From the NCBI GenBank assembly GCA_022709385.1, contig JAKLIX010000019.1:1-64000 (forward strand): a stretch of DNA of 64,000 nucleotides. The letters run 5' to 3'. Below are positions 1 through 8,376 of this stretch, piece after piece; positions within the stretch are counted from its first letter, which is position 1, and each line of letters begins with the position of its first letter. The DNA is from Bacteroidota bacterium. Lineage in GTDB: Bacteria; Bacteroidota; Bacteroidia; Bacteroidales; CAIXZF01. The position numbers were made by a program, and so were the translations under genes. The notes under the pieces are model-generated. The model was not told where the DNA came from, ran no database searches, and saw only the letters and a list, made by a program, of their open reading frames with translations.

Positions 1-345
1 CCAACTGAGCTAAGGAGGATTATTCCTTTTTTTCTCCTTCGCCCGCCGACCCTCTGATTAATCCCGCAGTTGCGGGACTCTAACCAACTGAGCTAAGGAG
101 GATTATTCCTTTTTTTCTCCTTCGCCCGCCGACCCTCTGATTAATCCCGCAGTTGCGGGACTCTAACCAACTGAGCTAAGGAGGATTATTCCTTTTTTTC
201 TCCTTCGCCCACCGACCCTCTGATTAATCCCGCAGTTGCGGGACTCTAACCAACTGAGCTAAGGAGGATTATTCCTTTTTTTCTCCTTCGCCCACCGACC
301 CTCTGATTAATCCCGCAGTTGCGGGACTCTAACCAACTGAGCTTC
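1..345 (-). repeat. Tandem array of 83-bp tRNA-Asn-derived units (left array)
   Basis: Four full 83-bp units begin at 1, 84, 167 and 250, with a partial fifth from 333. Read on the minus strand, each unit carries the 5' part of tRNA-Asn (acceptor strand, D arm GCTCAGTTGGTTAGAG), then a perfect hairpin TCCCGC-AACT-GCGGGA where the anticodon stem should be, then TTAATCAGAGGGTC, and it ends in GAAGGAG plus an A-run. The T arm is missing. Units differ at only one visible base (GGCGGG or GGTGGG). The same unit occurs in the opposite orientation at 14972-15137. The window opens inside the array, so its full length is unknown. No spacers are present, so it is not a CRISPR. Confidence 0.9.
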
Positions 346-503
346 TCCTTCATTTTATTAACCTGATCCAAGTATGTCTTTTCAGCCTTGTTTAGAGGCA
401 TACGCTTACCGAATTGTAAATCAATCAACGACTTTGTAGATGTGAAGGGGCGGGTCTGATTGTCAGGTAGTTTACTAATTTGCCTTGAATATTTTTTTGA
501 CAT
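246..503 (-). pseudogene. Small ORF whose 3' end runs into the tRNA-like array
   Basis: This 85-codon frame has about 53 residues of unrecognised, Lys-rich, non-repeat sequence (MSKKYSRQISKLPDNQ at the start) and then continues through the tRNA-like units, giving LSWLESRNCGINQRV. A frame overlapping the defective tRNA copy near 15.5 kb gives LSWLESRMCGINQRV, so that tail is a by-product of tRNA sequence. The N-terminal part could be the remains of a host or mobile gene cut by the array. I see no convincing promoter upstream. No function is assigned, and coding status is doubtful. Confidence 0.3.
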
Positions 504-612
504 TTTACATATGTATACCGATGCTGAATAGGTTTGCTATTATTTAACAAACTGGTGTTCAAAAGTAATAAATTATTGTTGTATAAAGGATTTTCTCCAA
601 CAGAAGAACCAG

Positions 613-1449
613 CTATTCCTTTGACTGATTTATGACCTTTAATTCTATTATCTCCCCTTTAAAAAAATCAAAGATGAATATTTTGTCAAAATTGGAAACA
701 AATTTATTTGTCAGGATATCAGGTTCAAAATCAGAATACGCTGAAGATTGTTCGACTCCACCAAGTGTTAGAAGCAACCATAATTCGTTGAATTTGGCCT
801 TGTTTTTATAACCATTGATTCTTTTTTCTTTAGATGTAATTTGTTCAATTACTTGTGATTTAGATAAAGGTCCAGAACATGTTGATCCTCCCGCATAAAT
901 ATGCAGTCTGGCACTTGGTGATTTTTTAAGACGAGCAATATATGTTGTTTTCACTGCTTCCCCCTTTATCATACTAAGAATTTCTTTCTTAATATTCTCT
1001 TTATCTGGTTTTCGCAATGGGAAATTGTGATTGTAAAAGTCAACTCGATATAATCCATTATTATTGGTATTTTCGGAATAAAGGATTGATTCGACATCAG
1101 ATAATATTGTTCTGATAACACCTTCACGCTCTTTAGAAGGTTTAGAAATAACAAAATCTTTAAGTTCAATACCGATCAATTCACTGTTTCTCTTAATAAT
1201 AAAGTCGGGATTTTCTGTTATATCTTCGAAAATTTCAATGGACTTGTCATAATAAAATAAGAAGTTACCTAAGTCAATGATTTCTTTGATCTTCTGCTGC
1301 TTTTCCATTTTTGAAAGTTTTCCATTTTCAACCTCCGCTAACCAAGGGCTTATTTTCTCCATGATAAACTCCCTATCAAGAGATATAATATTTATTTCAT
1401 TTAAGAGTTGCTTAATGAAATTAGGGTTAGTAATTTCCAAATCCAACAC
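613..1449 (-). CDS. Hypothetical protein with possible PD-(D/E)XK nuclease motif
   Basis: This 278-residue AT-rich protein is the last gene of the island's minus-strand run. I do not recognise the family. Residues 81-98 contain P81-D82 followed by E95-L-K97 in a hydrophobic setting (IGIELKD), a spacing typical of PD-(D/E)XK nuclease folds. The rest has no clear motif beyond a Lys-rich central stretch. It begins 3 bp after the 210-residue protein upstream, so the two are almost certainly co-translated. Being next to another PD-(D/E)XK protein and type I restriction genes suggests a DNA-targeting defence role, but that is inference from context and one weak motif. Confidence 0.7.
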   Translation of the reverse strand: MLDLEITNPNFIKQLLNEINIISLDREFIMEKISPWLAEVENGKLSKMEKQQKIKEIIDLGNFLFYYDKSIEIFEDITENPDFIIKRNSELIGIELKDFVISKPSKEREGVIRTILSDVESILYSENTNNNGLYRVDFYNHNFPLRKPDKENIKKEILSMIKGEAVKTTYIARLKKSPSARLHIYAGGSTCSGPLSKSQVIEQITSKEKRINGYKNKAKFNELWLLLTLGGVEQSSAYSDFEPDILTNKFVSNFDKIFIFDFFKGEIIELKVINQSKE

Positions 1450-1452
1450 AAT

Positions 1453-2085
1453 TTAAAGAGCTTGTATGATTGGCGACACAACTTCTTCCTTGTATATTTT
1501 AAACAATTCATCAAGCTTATTTACGCTAAATTCATCAGTATAAATTTCAAAATACTCCTGATCATACTCAGCATCAACTTCAGGGTGATTAAATTCAACT
1601 TTTATAGTTGGGAACTTTTCAATAATTAATTTATAGAATTCGGAATTCTGACGCAATCCATCCTTCTGTTTGGAAACATTATCGGATTGGACAATGAAAT
1701 AGAATGAATTTACTGTTTCCTCCTCTTGAAGATCTACTAAGTAACCAAAATAAATCCAAAAACCACTCACTTCTTTTTTTTCAATGGTTTTTGATAGGTA
1801 ATAAGCACATTCAATCTTGAATCTTAATTCAAAATCGGTAATTGAGATTTTCTTACCCTCATCTGAGGTAAAAGGATATATTCGTGTTGAAGGAATGGGT
1901 GTTGTTTTCTGGTCTACTGACCAGCTTTCATTTTTATTTTGATCAATAAGTGATTCGATTTCGATTTTATAACTTTTAAAGAGTTGACAAACTTTCTTGC
2001 CAGTTGCGGCTATTACATCAATAATTAATGGCATTTCTGTTAGACATTTTATGTCTAAATCGTCAAATTCAATTTTCTTTTTCAT
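1453..2085 (-). CDS. Hypothetical protein of the defence module
   Basis: This 210-residue acidic protein has no motif I recognise, no signal peptide and no membrane segment. Its start codon overlaps the stop of the PD-(D/E)XK gene upstream (ATGA, 2082-2085), and 3 bp separate it from the downstream 278-residue gene. The three genes therefore behave as one unit. Such tight coupling between a nuclease and a small acidic partner often reflects a protein complex (regulator, immunity or target-recognition subunit), but nothing in this sequence decides between those. Base composition is AT-rich like its module neighbours and unlike hsdR. Confidence 0.75.
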   Translation of the reverse strand: MKKKIEFDDLDIKCLTEMPLIIDVIAATGKKVCQLFKSYKIEIESLIDQNKNESWSVDQKTTPIPSTRIYPFTSDEGKKISITDFELRFKIECAYYLSKTIEKKEVSGFWIYFGYLVDLQEEETVNSFYFIVQSDNVSKQKDGLRQNSEFYKLIIEKFPTIKVEFNHPEVDAEYDQEYFEIYTDEFSVNKLDELFKIYKEEVVSPIIQAL

Positions 2086-3014
2086 ATAATACCTTGTTTA
2101 ATAATTTCCAACTCACATACCCGTAACCGATTGTTGTTTTTATTTAATATCGATTTCATCAGTGTTACAAGTCGAATTTTATTCCTAAAAGAAAATGATC
2201 TTAGCAATATCTTATATTCCGATAAAATTGGATCTTCGCTTAAAACAGAAAATAGTGCCTGACTTAACTGATTGTATGTTATGATTATATAAGGGGGAAA
2301 ATCATTTTCCTGCGGACGATGGGATAATAATATAAATAGTTTGTCAAACGAAGGGAACTGCTTATCCACAAAATTTTTATACTCATCTAACTGCGTATAT
2401 TGATTCTTTTCAGGTGATTCTGAACTTTTTAAAGCGACTTTAGCATTGATTTTATTTTCAATAACAATTGTGAATCTATTCGTTTCGTCTACAAAAAATA
2501 AGTCCATTCGTCCATTTTCTGTTAAAACCTCCCTTTCTACTGAATACTTCTTTTGTCTTAATTTCTCAACAATTTGATCTGCACCTTTCGATGAAATACC
2601 AGTTAGTATCTTTGATAAGATTTCAATAGCAACATCACCAATCATATTGTAATCAAACAAATATCTTAAAATGTTGGAATGTGTATTTTCCCTGAAATTA
2701 TGTTCCATTAATTCAAAAGTTGATAAACGGAAGATTTCTGGGTTTTGACTTATGATAACTTTTGTTTCTTTTATACGCTGGTCAATAACCAAATCTTTTA
2801 TGACGAAAAGATCGGAAATGATCTTATTAAATCGATCAAGTTTATCTTGGTATAGTATTGAAGGTGATTTATTAGGCTTAGCTAACTTAAAGAAATCGAT
2901 AACTTCTTGAAAGCGTTCATGTTTTGATTTTATTCGCTTCTGTTGAAGATTTTTGAATTCTTCAAGAACTATATCAAAATTTTCAAGGGTTAATATGCGA
3001 GTAGATTTTTTCAA
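2082..3014 (-). CDS. PD-(D/E)XK nuclease superfamily protein
   Basis: This 310-residue protein matches the PD-(D/E)XK nuclease layout often seen beside restriction genes. An N-terminal helical half ends with the ENTHSNILRYLFD segment (residues 110-121). The catalytic core follows, with GRMDL (D171), VIENK (E186, K188) and a QxxxY motif (Q208, Y212). These positions should bind metal and cut DNA. It lies 60 bp downstream of hsdR on the same strand and overlaps the next gene by 4 bp. I infer an accessory nuclease of the type I island, either a defence effector or a modification-dependent enzyme. No helicase or recognition domain is visible, so the target is unknown. Confidence 0.8.
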   Translation of the reverse strand: MKKSTRILTLENFDIVLEEFKNLQQKRIKSKHERFQEVIDFFKLAKPNKSPSILYQDKLDRFNKIISDLFVIKDLVIDQRIKETKVIISQNPEIFRLSTFELMEHNFRENTHSNILRYLFDYNMIGDVAIEILSKILTGISSKGADQIVEKLRQKKYSVEREVLTENGRMDLFFVDETNRFTIVIENKINAKVALKSSESPEKNQYTQLDEYKNFVDKQFPSFDKLFILLSHRPQENDFPPYIIITYNQLSQALFSVLSEDPILSEYKILLRSFSFRNKIRLVTLMKSILNKNNNRLRVCELEIIKQGII

Positions 3015-3074
3015 TTAATTATTATTGTCGTAAAGACTGATTTCTAAACTCATTATATAATCAAAGTAGCTACA

Positions 3075-5948
3075 TTAGCCCCCACTCATCCCATCAATAA
3101 ACGTATCCACAAATTTTAGAATCTTATTAAAAATTCTTTCACTCACGGACTTGCGTTCCAGGAGGGGTGGTTTGTCACCATCAATCAAATCAAGCACTTC
3201 GTCACGCAGGGGTTCTCTTTCGGTGAACAAGTAGCCTTCTATTACCTTCTCAACCTTGTCTTGGGCTAATCCTTCTGTTTCACAAAGCTTTAATAGGGCA
3301 TCACGCTGCTCGGTGTTCCAAAATTTTTCAAATGCATCTGGTATTTCATCGGTATCTGTGATCCAGGGCAGGTTCTCTTGGATGAATTTTTCGATCAGCT
3401 CCCTTTTGCTTCTCAAAGTGGCTTCACCACCTATTAGATCCATGATCTCTTTGTGGGTTTTCTCATGGTCTTTCCCCTTCATTCGGGCAAGTAACTTCAA
3501 GATATACGCCACATTGATTTCATCGCGGTGGATCAACTCCAGTTCAAAATCTACATCTTCCAGTATGGAAACTTTTTCTTTCTGATGATCCGACTTGACC
3601 TTTTCATATAAATCCAGGTACTTGCTTTTATAATCTTCAAAAAGCTGTTCATTCATCGCCAGGTCATCAAAGCTGAAATCTGCAAAGGTGGCCAGTACAT
3701 TTTTCAGGCGGATCAACTCTCTGAAAGCCTTGATGAAGACAAGTTCTTCTTCTTCACTGGGCAAGTCGTTAACGCTGTTGACTGTAGGTGCGATCTTCAG
3801 CAATTCAATAAATGCCTGGCTGAACTTTCGCACATAAACCTCATAAGGTTCAATGATAATAATATCCCTGGCATCCTTGTTGGAAAACAAGGCGATGGCA
3901 TCATCGGTAGCGGCTTTCAGGTTGCGGAAAACAACAATATTCCCCTGGGATTTCTGCTCGTTCAATATCCTGTTGGTGCGGCTGTATGCCTGGATCAACC
4001 CATGATATTTCAGGTTTTTGTCCACATACAGGGTGTTTACCTTTTTGGCATCAAATCCTGTTAAAAACATATTTACTACAAGAAGGATGTCCACCCGATC
4101 TTTATCCTGAAAATCAATACGTTCACGGTTTTTTATCCTTTTGGAAATATCATTGTAGTAATTATAAAAAGATTCACTGTCTTTAGTTGAGTAACTGGTC
4201 TCGTACATGGTGTTGTAATGACCGATGTATTCATCCAGCTTTTCTCTGCTGTGCTTCGACAGCCCATACAATGCCCTGGGTTCTTCCACCACCGATACCT
4301 CTTCAGGCAGGAAACCACTTGCTTCAGGATCTTCTTCATTGGCTGTATAGCTGAAGATGGTCACCACCCTGAGATCGTGAACACCAGATTCTTTCTTTTG
4401 CAACAGATTGTCGTAGTACTTGATGAGTGTATCAATGCTGCTGACACATAAAATGGCGGTGAAATCTTTGTTATAGGTCTTGCGGTTGTGGTTAGCCAGG
4501 ATGTAATCACAGATTTTATCAATGCGCTTGGGCGACTCCATCAACTCCCTGGTGTCGATGTCTTCGACTTCAATATCAATATTGTTGCGGCTGTCATCCC
4601 TTTGCCTGTACCTTCCCACATATTCCACCGAGAATTTCAATACATTTTCATCCCGAATGGCGTCCGTAATCACATATTTATGCAGGCAATCCCCGAAAAG
4701 TTCGGTTGTGGTGCGTTTTCCCTTTTCATTCTTTACGGCATTATCCACGAAAATGGGTGTACCCGTAAACCCAAACATCTGGATGTTGTTGAAATAGGAC
4801 TTAATACGGGCATGGGTTTCACCAAACTGGCTACGGTGGCATTCATCGAAAATGAAGACAAGGCGCTCCTCCTTCAGACTATCCATCCTGGGCGAATAAT
4901 GCTTCTTCGAAATGGCTGTGTTCAGTTTCTGTATTGTGGCGACAATCAGCTTAGTGTCGTCACTGAATTGTTTCACCAGGGTTTTGGTACTGTCGGTACC
5001 ATCGATACTGCCTTTGCTGAAACTGTTAAATTCCTTAGTGGTTTGATAGTCCAGATCCTTGCGGTCAACTACAAAAACAACTTTCTTTACCTGCGGAAGG
5101 TTTACCAGCACCTGGCTGGCTTTAAAGGAAGTCAGTGTTTTCCCTGAACCCGTTGTATGCCAAATATAACCACCTTTGGTGGTGTTTTTGACCCTGTCGA
5201 CCAGGGCTTCCACCGCATAATACTGGTAAGGGCGCAGTACCATCAATATTTTATTGGCATCGCTCAGCACTACGTATTTGGTGATCATCTTGCTCACATG
5301 GCAGGTATCCAGAAAAGTAAAGGCAAATTTTTCAAGCTGGGTGATGGTATGGTTTTTTTCATCACTCCAGAAGAAGGTCTGCTTGAAGGATTGGTATCGG
5401 TTGTTAGCGTAATATTTGGTGTTGACCCCGTTGCTAATGATAAAGATCTGTACATACTGGTACAAGCCCGAATTTGACCAGAAGGAATGCCTCTGGTAGC
5501 GGTTGATCTGGTTGAAGGCCTCCTTCAGTTCGATGCCCCTACGTTTCAGTTCAATTTGCACCAATGGCAGGCCGTTGATCAACAGGGTAACGTCATAACG
5601 GTTTTTATAGGTGCCTTCAATTGTAACCTGGTGGGTGACCTGAAACTGATTCTGGCACCAGTTTTCCATCTCCAGGAACTGAAAATACAGGTTATCACCA
5701 TTATCCCGAACAATATGCTGTTTCTGCCGCAGTGTCCTGGCTTTTTCAAAGACATTCCCCTTATTTAATATATTAATGATCCTGTCGAATTCATTATCAG
5801 AAAACTGAATGTTGTTGTGTTTTTCGAGCTGTATCTTCAGGTTCGCCAGCAGATCCCTTTCATTTTGGATGGCAATGAAGTTGTAGCCCAGCGTTTGAAG
5901 CTGGGTGACCAGGTTGTCTTCCAATATTTGTTCAGGTTGCTTGGACAT
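3075..5948 (-). CDS. hsdR: Type I restriction enzyme, restriction/translocation subunit R
   Basis: At 957 residues this is a full-length HsdR. The N-terminal nuclease domain shows RYDV (D119), QIELK (E133, K135) and the QxxxY motif (Q147, Y151). The SF2 motor follows with Walker A TTGSGKT (265-271), motif II DECH (368-371), TGTP (395-398) and a late LTGFDAKKVNTLYVDK plus QAYSRTNR motif. It translocates DNA using ATP and cuts at a distance when HsdS/HsdM find an unmethylated site. It lies 45 bp downstream of the Mrr-like gene, which separates it from hsdS and hsdM. Its base composition is visibly less AT-rich than the cargo genes on either side. Confidence 0.97.
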   Translation of the reverse strand: MSKQPEQILEDNLVTQLQTLGYNFIAIQNERDLLANLKIQLEKHNNIQFSDNEFDRIINILNKGNVFEKARTLRQKQHIVRDNGDNLYFQFLEMENWCQNQFQVTHQVTIEGTYKNRYDVTLLINGLPLVQIELKRRGIELKEAFNQINRYQRHSFWSNSGLYQYVQIFIISNGVNTKYYANNRYQSFKQTFFWSDEKNHTITQLEKFAFTFLDTCHVSKMITKYVVLSDANKILMVLRPYQYYAVEALVDRVKNTTKGGYIWHTTGSGKTLTSFKASQVLVNLPQVKKVVFVVDRKDLDYQTTKEFNSFSKGSIDGTDSTKTLVKQFSDDTKLIVATIQKLNTAISKKHYSPRMDSLKEERLVFIFDECHRSQFGETHARIKSYFNNIQMFGFTGTPIFVDNAVKNEKGKRTTTELFGDCLHKYVITDAIRDENVLKFSVEYVGRYRQRDDSRNNIDIEVEDIDTRELMESPKRIDKICDYILANHNRKTYNKDFTAILCVSSIDTLIKYYDNLLQKKESGVHDLRVVTIFSYTANEEDPEASGFLPEEVSVVEEPRALYGLSKHSREKLDEYIGHYNTMYETSYSTKDSESFYNYYNDISKRIKNRERIDFQDKDRVDILLVVNMFLTGFDAKKVNTLYVDKNLKYHGLIQAYSRTNRILNEQKSQGNIVVFRNLKAATDDAIALFSNKDARDIIIIEPYEVYVRKFSQAFIELLKIAPTVNSVNDLPSEEEELVFIKAFRELIRLKNVLATFADFSFDDLAMNEQLFEDYKSKYLDLYEKVKSDHQKEKVSILEDVDFELELIHRDEINVAYILKLLARMKGKDHEKTHKEIMDLIGGEATLRSKRELIEKFIQENLPWITDTDEIPDAFEKFWNTEQRDALLKLCETEGLAQDKVEKVIEGYLFTEREPLRDEVLDLIDGDKPPLLERKSVSERIFNKILKFVDTFIDGMSGG

Positions 5949-5993
5949 TACTGTTTTCTTCTACTTTAGCTTTTCTTATATTTTTGATAATTG

Positions 5994-7136
5994 CTATTTA
6001 TATGTAATATATTCAGTGATTTCTTCACAAGTTCTAACATCACTATCATTCATAACAAATTCAGTGTTACGTTTAATTTCGTATGTCGGTTCAACAATTA
6101 ACTTAAATTCACCTGTCGAGTTGAAATCTCTTGCAAGCAATTGCCAGCTTATAAGAACCTCTTTACTATCAAATTTAGGAATACAAAAGCATTTGAAGGA
6201 AATAGTATCTTTTTGTATTAGTGGAGCGTTGTTAAGAGGCTCAAACAAGATTTCCCTCCTTTCATTAAATGCCCAAGTTGTTCTGAATTTTGATGCTTTC
6301 TCGTACATTAGAATATTCTTTGTAAAATCATCGTCAACTTTTCGTACGTAATCTGAAAATTGAAGTGTAAACTTCCAATCCTCAATAACTCGACCTCCAA
6401 TGTTCTGAATAAATGTTGTTAATGAACACCACCCGTGATTTATTTTGTTTGACCCGAATAAGCTTATCGGTTGTACTTGAATTAATGCTGGGTTAAATCT
6501 GGTTCTCGAATATAAATCCAAAAAGGGATCAGTCATTTGTTCAGGTTTCAATTTGTATTCAGTAATACATTTTAAAAACTTCGGATTAATAATTCCATTA
6601 TTACCCTTTGTTGTAATTGATACTTGAATATCATACTTGTCTTTGAATTGAAATTCATTTACGTACCAATTAAATGTATCATGATATTCTTCAATTAAAT
6701 CAGCAATATCTTGCCAACAATAAAGAACTATTTGAAAACTATTATTAGCACAATTCTCTTGATCTTTTAACCTAATATATTTTTCAATGGACACATCTTT
6801 TGCTGCTGTTGTGGCAAAAACAAAGGTTCTAAGTTTTGGTTCGAATTTTAAAGCTTTGCTGATTTCGGCATCAATTTCAGATTCAGTTAGTTTCTGTTCA
6901 GTATAATTGTCCTTGCCTTTACATTGTATTCCCCAATATTCATTTTCTCCTTTTGGTTTTCCATATACATCAACACCATTCTGGGGTTGTCCTAAACGTC
7001 CATTTTTTTTAATAGTTAACGGACATCCCCAAATCTCACCAAAAAGTTTTTTGCACAAAGTTTCAAAGTCTTGCCAGTTTTCAGGAGGTCTTATTGCTTT
7101 TTTCATCTTATCATGGTTCTTATGATTGTTCATCAT
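5994..7136 (-). CDS. Mrr-like restriction endonuclease fold protein inserted between hsdS and hsdR
   Basis: The ATG at 7136 overlaps the hsdS stop codon (TAATG), so I prefer it to an upstream TTG-initiated extension at 7172. The protein is then 380 residues. Near the N-terminus, GVDVYG (D56) and WGIQCKGK (Q71, K73) form a PD-(D/E)XK core of the Mrr type, with Gln in place of the second acid, as many Mrr-type enzymes have. The C-terminal ~200 residues look beta-rich and are unrecognised. Translational coupling to hsdS suggests it is expressed with the RM complex. It may be an extra nuclease acting on modified or foreign DNA. The gene is much more AT-rich than hsdR, consistent with separate acquisition. 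Confidence 0.85.
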   Translation of the reverse strand: MMNNHKNHDKMKKAIRPPENWQDFETLCKKLFGEIWGCPLTIKKNGRLGQPQNGVDVYGKPKGENEYWGIQCKGKDNYTEQKLTESEIDAEISKALKFEPKLRTFVFATTAAKDVSIEKYIRLKDQENCANNSFQIVLYCWQDIADLIEEYHDTFNWYVNEFQFKDKYDIQVSITTKGNNGIINPKFLKCITEYKLKPEQMTDPFLDLYSRTRFNPALIQVQPISLFGSNKINHGWCSLTTFIQNIGGRVIEDWKFTLQFSDYVRKVDDDFTKNILMYEKASKFRTTWAFNERREILFEPLNNAPLIQKDTISFKCFCIPKFDSKEVLISWQLLARDFNSTGEFKLIVEPTYEIKRNTEFVMNDSDVRTCEEITEYITYK

Positions 7137-8374
7137 TAACTGAACATTTGCTGAAGTAATCCTTTCTTCCAAAGTTCCATTTTTTCTATTTGGGTAGCGG
7201 TGTGATTTATTTTGTCATCGATGGATGAAAGGAATTTGGCGATTTTCGTTTGTTCTGGTGCGGAAGGAATTGCCAATAACAACTTCAATAATTGGGTTTT
7301 AGACATGTTAAATCTGGTACTCCCCTGGGCTAATTTTACTATTTTGTTTCTAAACAACTCATTTCTAAAAAGATATCTTGCAAAAAAGGGATTAATTAAA
7401 TCAGGTGAAAAGAGACGATATCCGAAACAAAAACTATTCAAATATAATTCACCAACATTATCTAATAAAACTGAGGCTGTTCCAATTTCATATGGAGTTT
7501 CTGAAGATGTAGTAAAAAATATATCGCCGAATTGAACCATATTTTGATTTTCATTATCAGCAATATGCACATATTCAAACCTTGAAGAATCAATTTTTGA
7601 ATCATCAAAAATTTGTTTGTACTGAATATATGGCTTTCCGTGACCGAAATCTTCTTTTGATTTACCAGTCAAACCGTTATAGGTCTCCCCGATATCCCCT
7701 AATTTCATTTGAACCCAATCTGGAAACTCCTTCCCATTATCATCCTTAAACCGAAGTTCCTGAGAGAAAATGTTCTGCATGATGCCTTTCTTGTATTGAT
7801 CAAGTAATGCTTTCTTCTTTTTCAACTGGCTGATCTTCTGATCCACTGCGGTAAGGAAGGTAGCGATTTTGGTTTGTTCGGAAACAGAGGGGATTGCAAA
7901 TTTCAAGTTCTCAAACTCTTTTTGACCAAGTGTTTTATTTCTTCCAGCCCCCCCTGGGGAGGCAAGTTCCAACAAAGATTTACCTTTTTTCGTCAAGAAA
8001 AAGTGCAATAAATAATTCAAGTCAGCTTGATTTTCGATAGGCAAATACATTGGGAAACGGTGTGAAGCAATCTTCCCTTTCTCATTCATAGTCGTTACAG
8101 CAACCGCCTGTTCCCATGCAAAAACAATATTTACAATTAATGCATTTTCTACAACCCAGAAAACTCGTTTATTGCCTAATGACTTCCCAGTTACACTTTC
8201 TTTGTAAAATATTCCCTTGCCATGTGAACGAATACCTATCTGATAATATACCTCACTATCAACAACGTCTACAGGATTTGATATACGATTTGTTATTGCT
8301 CCAACTTTTTTAACCTGCCATTCATCGGAAAATCCAGGGAAACGAAGTTTTGGTTGATTCCTTTGCTTTTCCAT
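7136..8374 (-). CDS. hsdS: Type I restriction enzyme specificity subunit S
   Basis: This 412-residue HsdS has the usual two-half architecture. An N-terminal target-recognition domain opens with PKLRFPGFSDEWQVKKVG, and a conserved spacer helix (EQTKIATFLTAVDQKI, about residues 176-191) ends in QNIFSQELRF. A second target-recognition domain follows, then a second conserved helix (EQTKIAKFLSSIDDKI near the C-terminus). Each domain should read one half of a bipartite DNA site. It lies 2 bp downstream of hsdM. A long identity such as LAIPSAPEQTKIA versus FAIPSVSEQTKIA between halves shows the internal duplication. The recognition sequence cannot be predicted from this alone. Confidence 0.96.
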   Translation of the reverse strand: MEKQRNQPKLRFPGFSDEWQVKKVGAITNRISNPVDVVDSEVYYQIGIRSHGKGIFYKESVTGKSLGNKRVFWVVENALIVNIVFAWEQAVAVTTMNEKGKIASHRFPMYLPIENQADLNYLLHFFLTKKGKSLLELASPGGAGRNKTLGQKEFENLKFAIPSVSEQTKIATFLTAVDQKISQLKKKKALLDQYKKGIMQNIFSQELRFKDDNGKEFPDWVQMKLGDIGETYNGLTGKSKEDFGHGKPYIQYKQIFDDSKIDSSRFEYVHIADNENQNMVQFGDIFFTTSSETPYEIGTASVLLDNVGELYLNSFCFGYRLFSPDLINPFFARYLFRNELFRNKIVKLAQGSTRFNMSKTQLLKLLLAIPSAPEQTKIAKFLSSIDDKINHTATQIEKMELWKKGLLQQMFS

Positions 8375-8376
8375 AT

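Noticed and set aside
1..345. Possible CRISPR array at the window start
   Set aside because: The 83-bp units are contiguous with no unique spacers, and each is a tRNA-Asn derivative.
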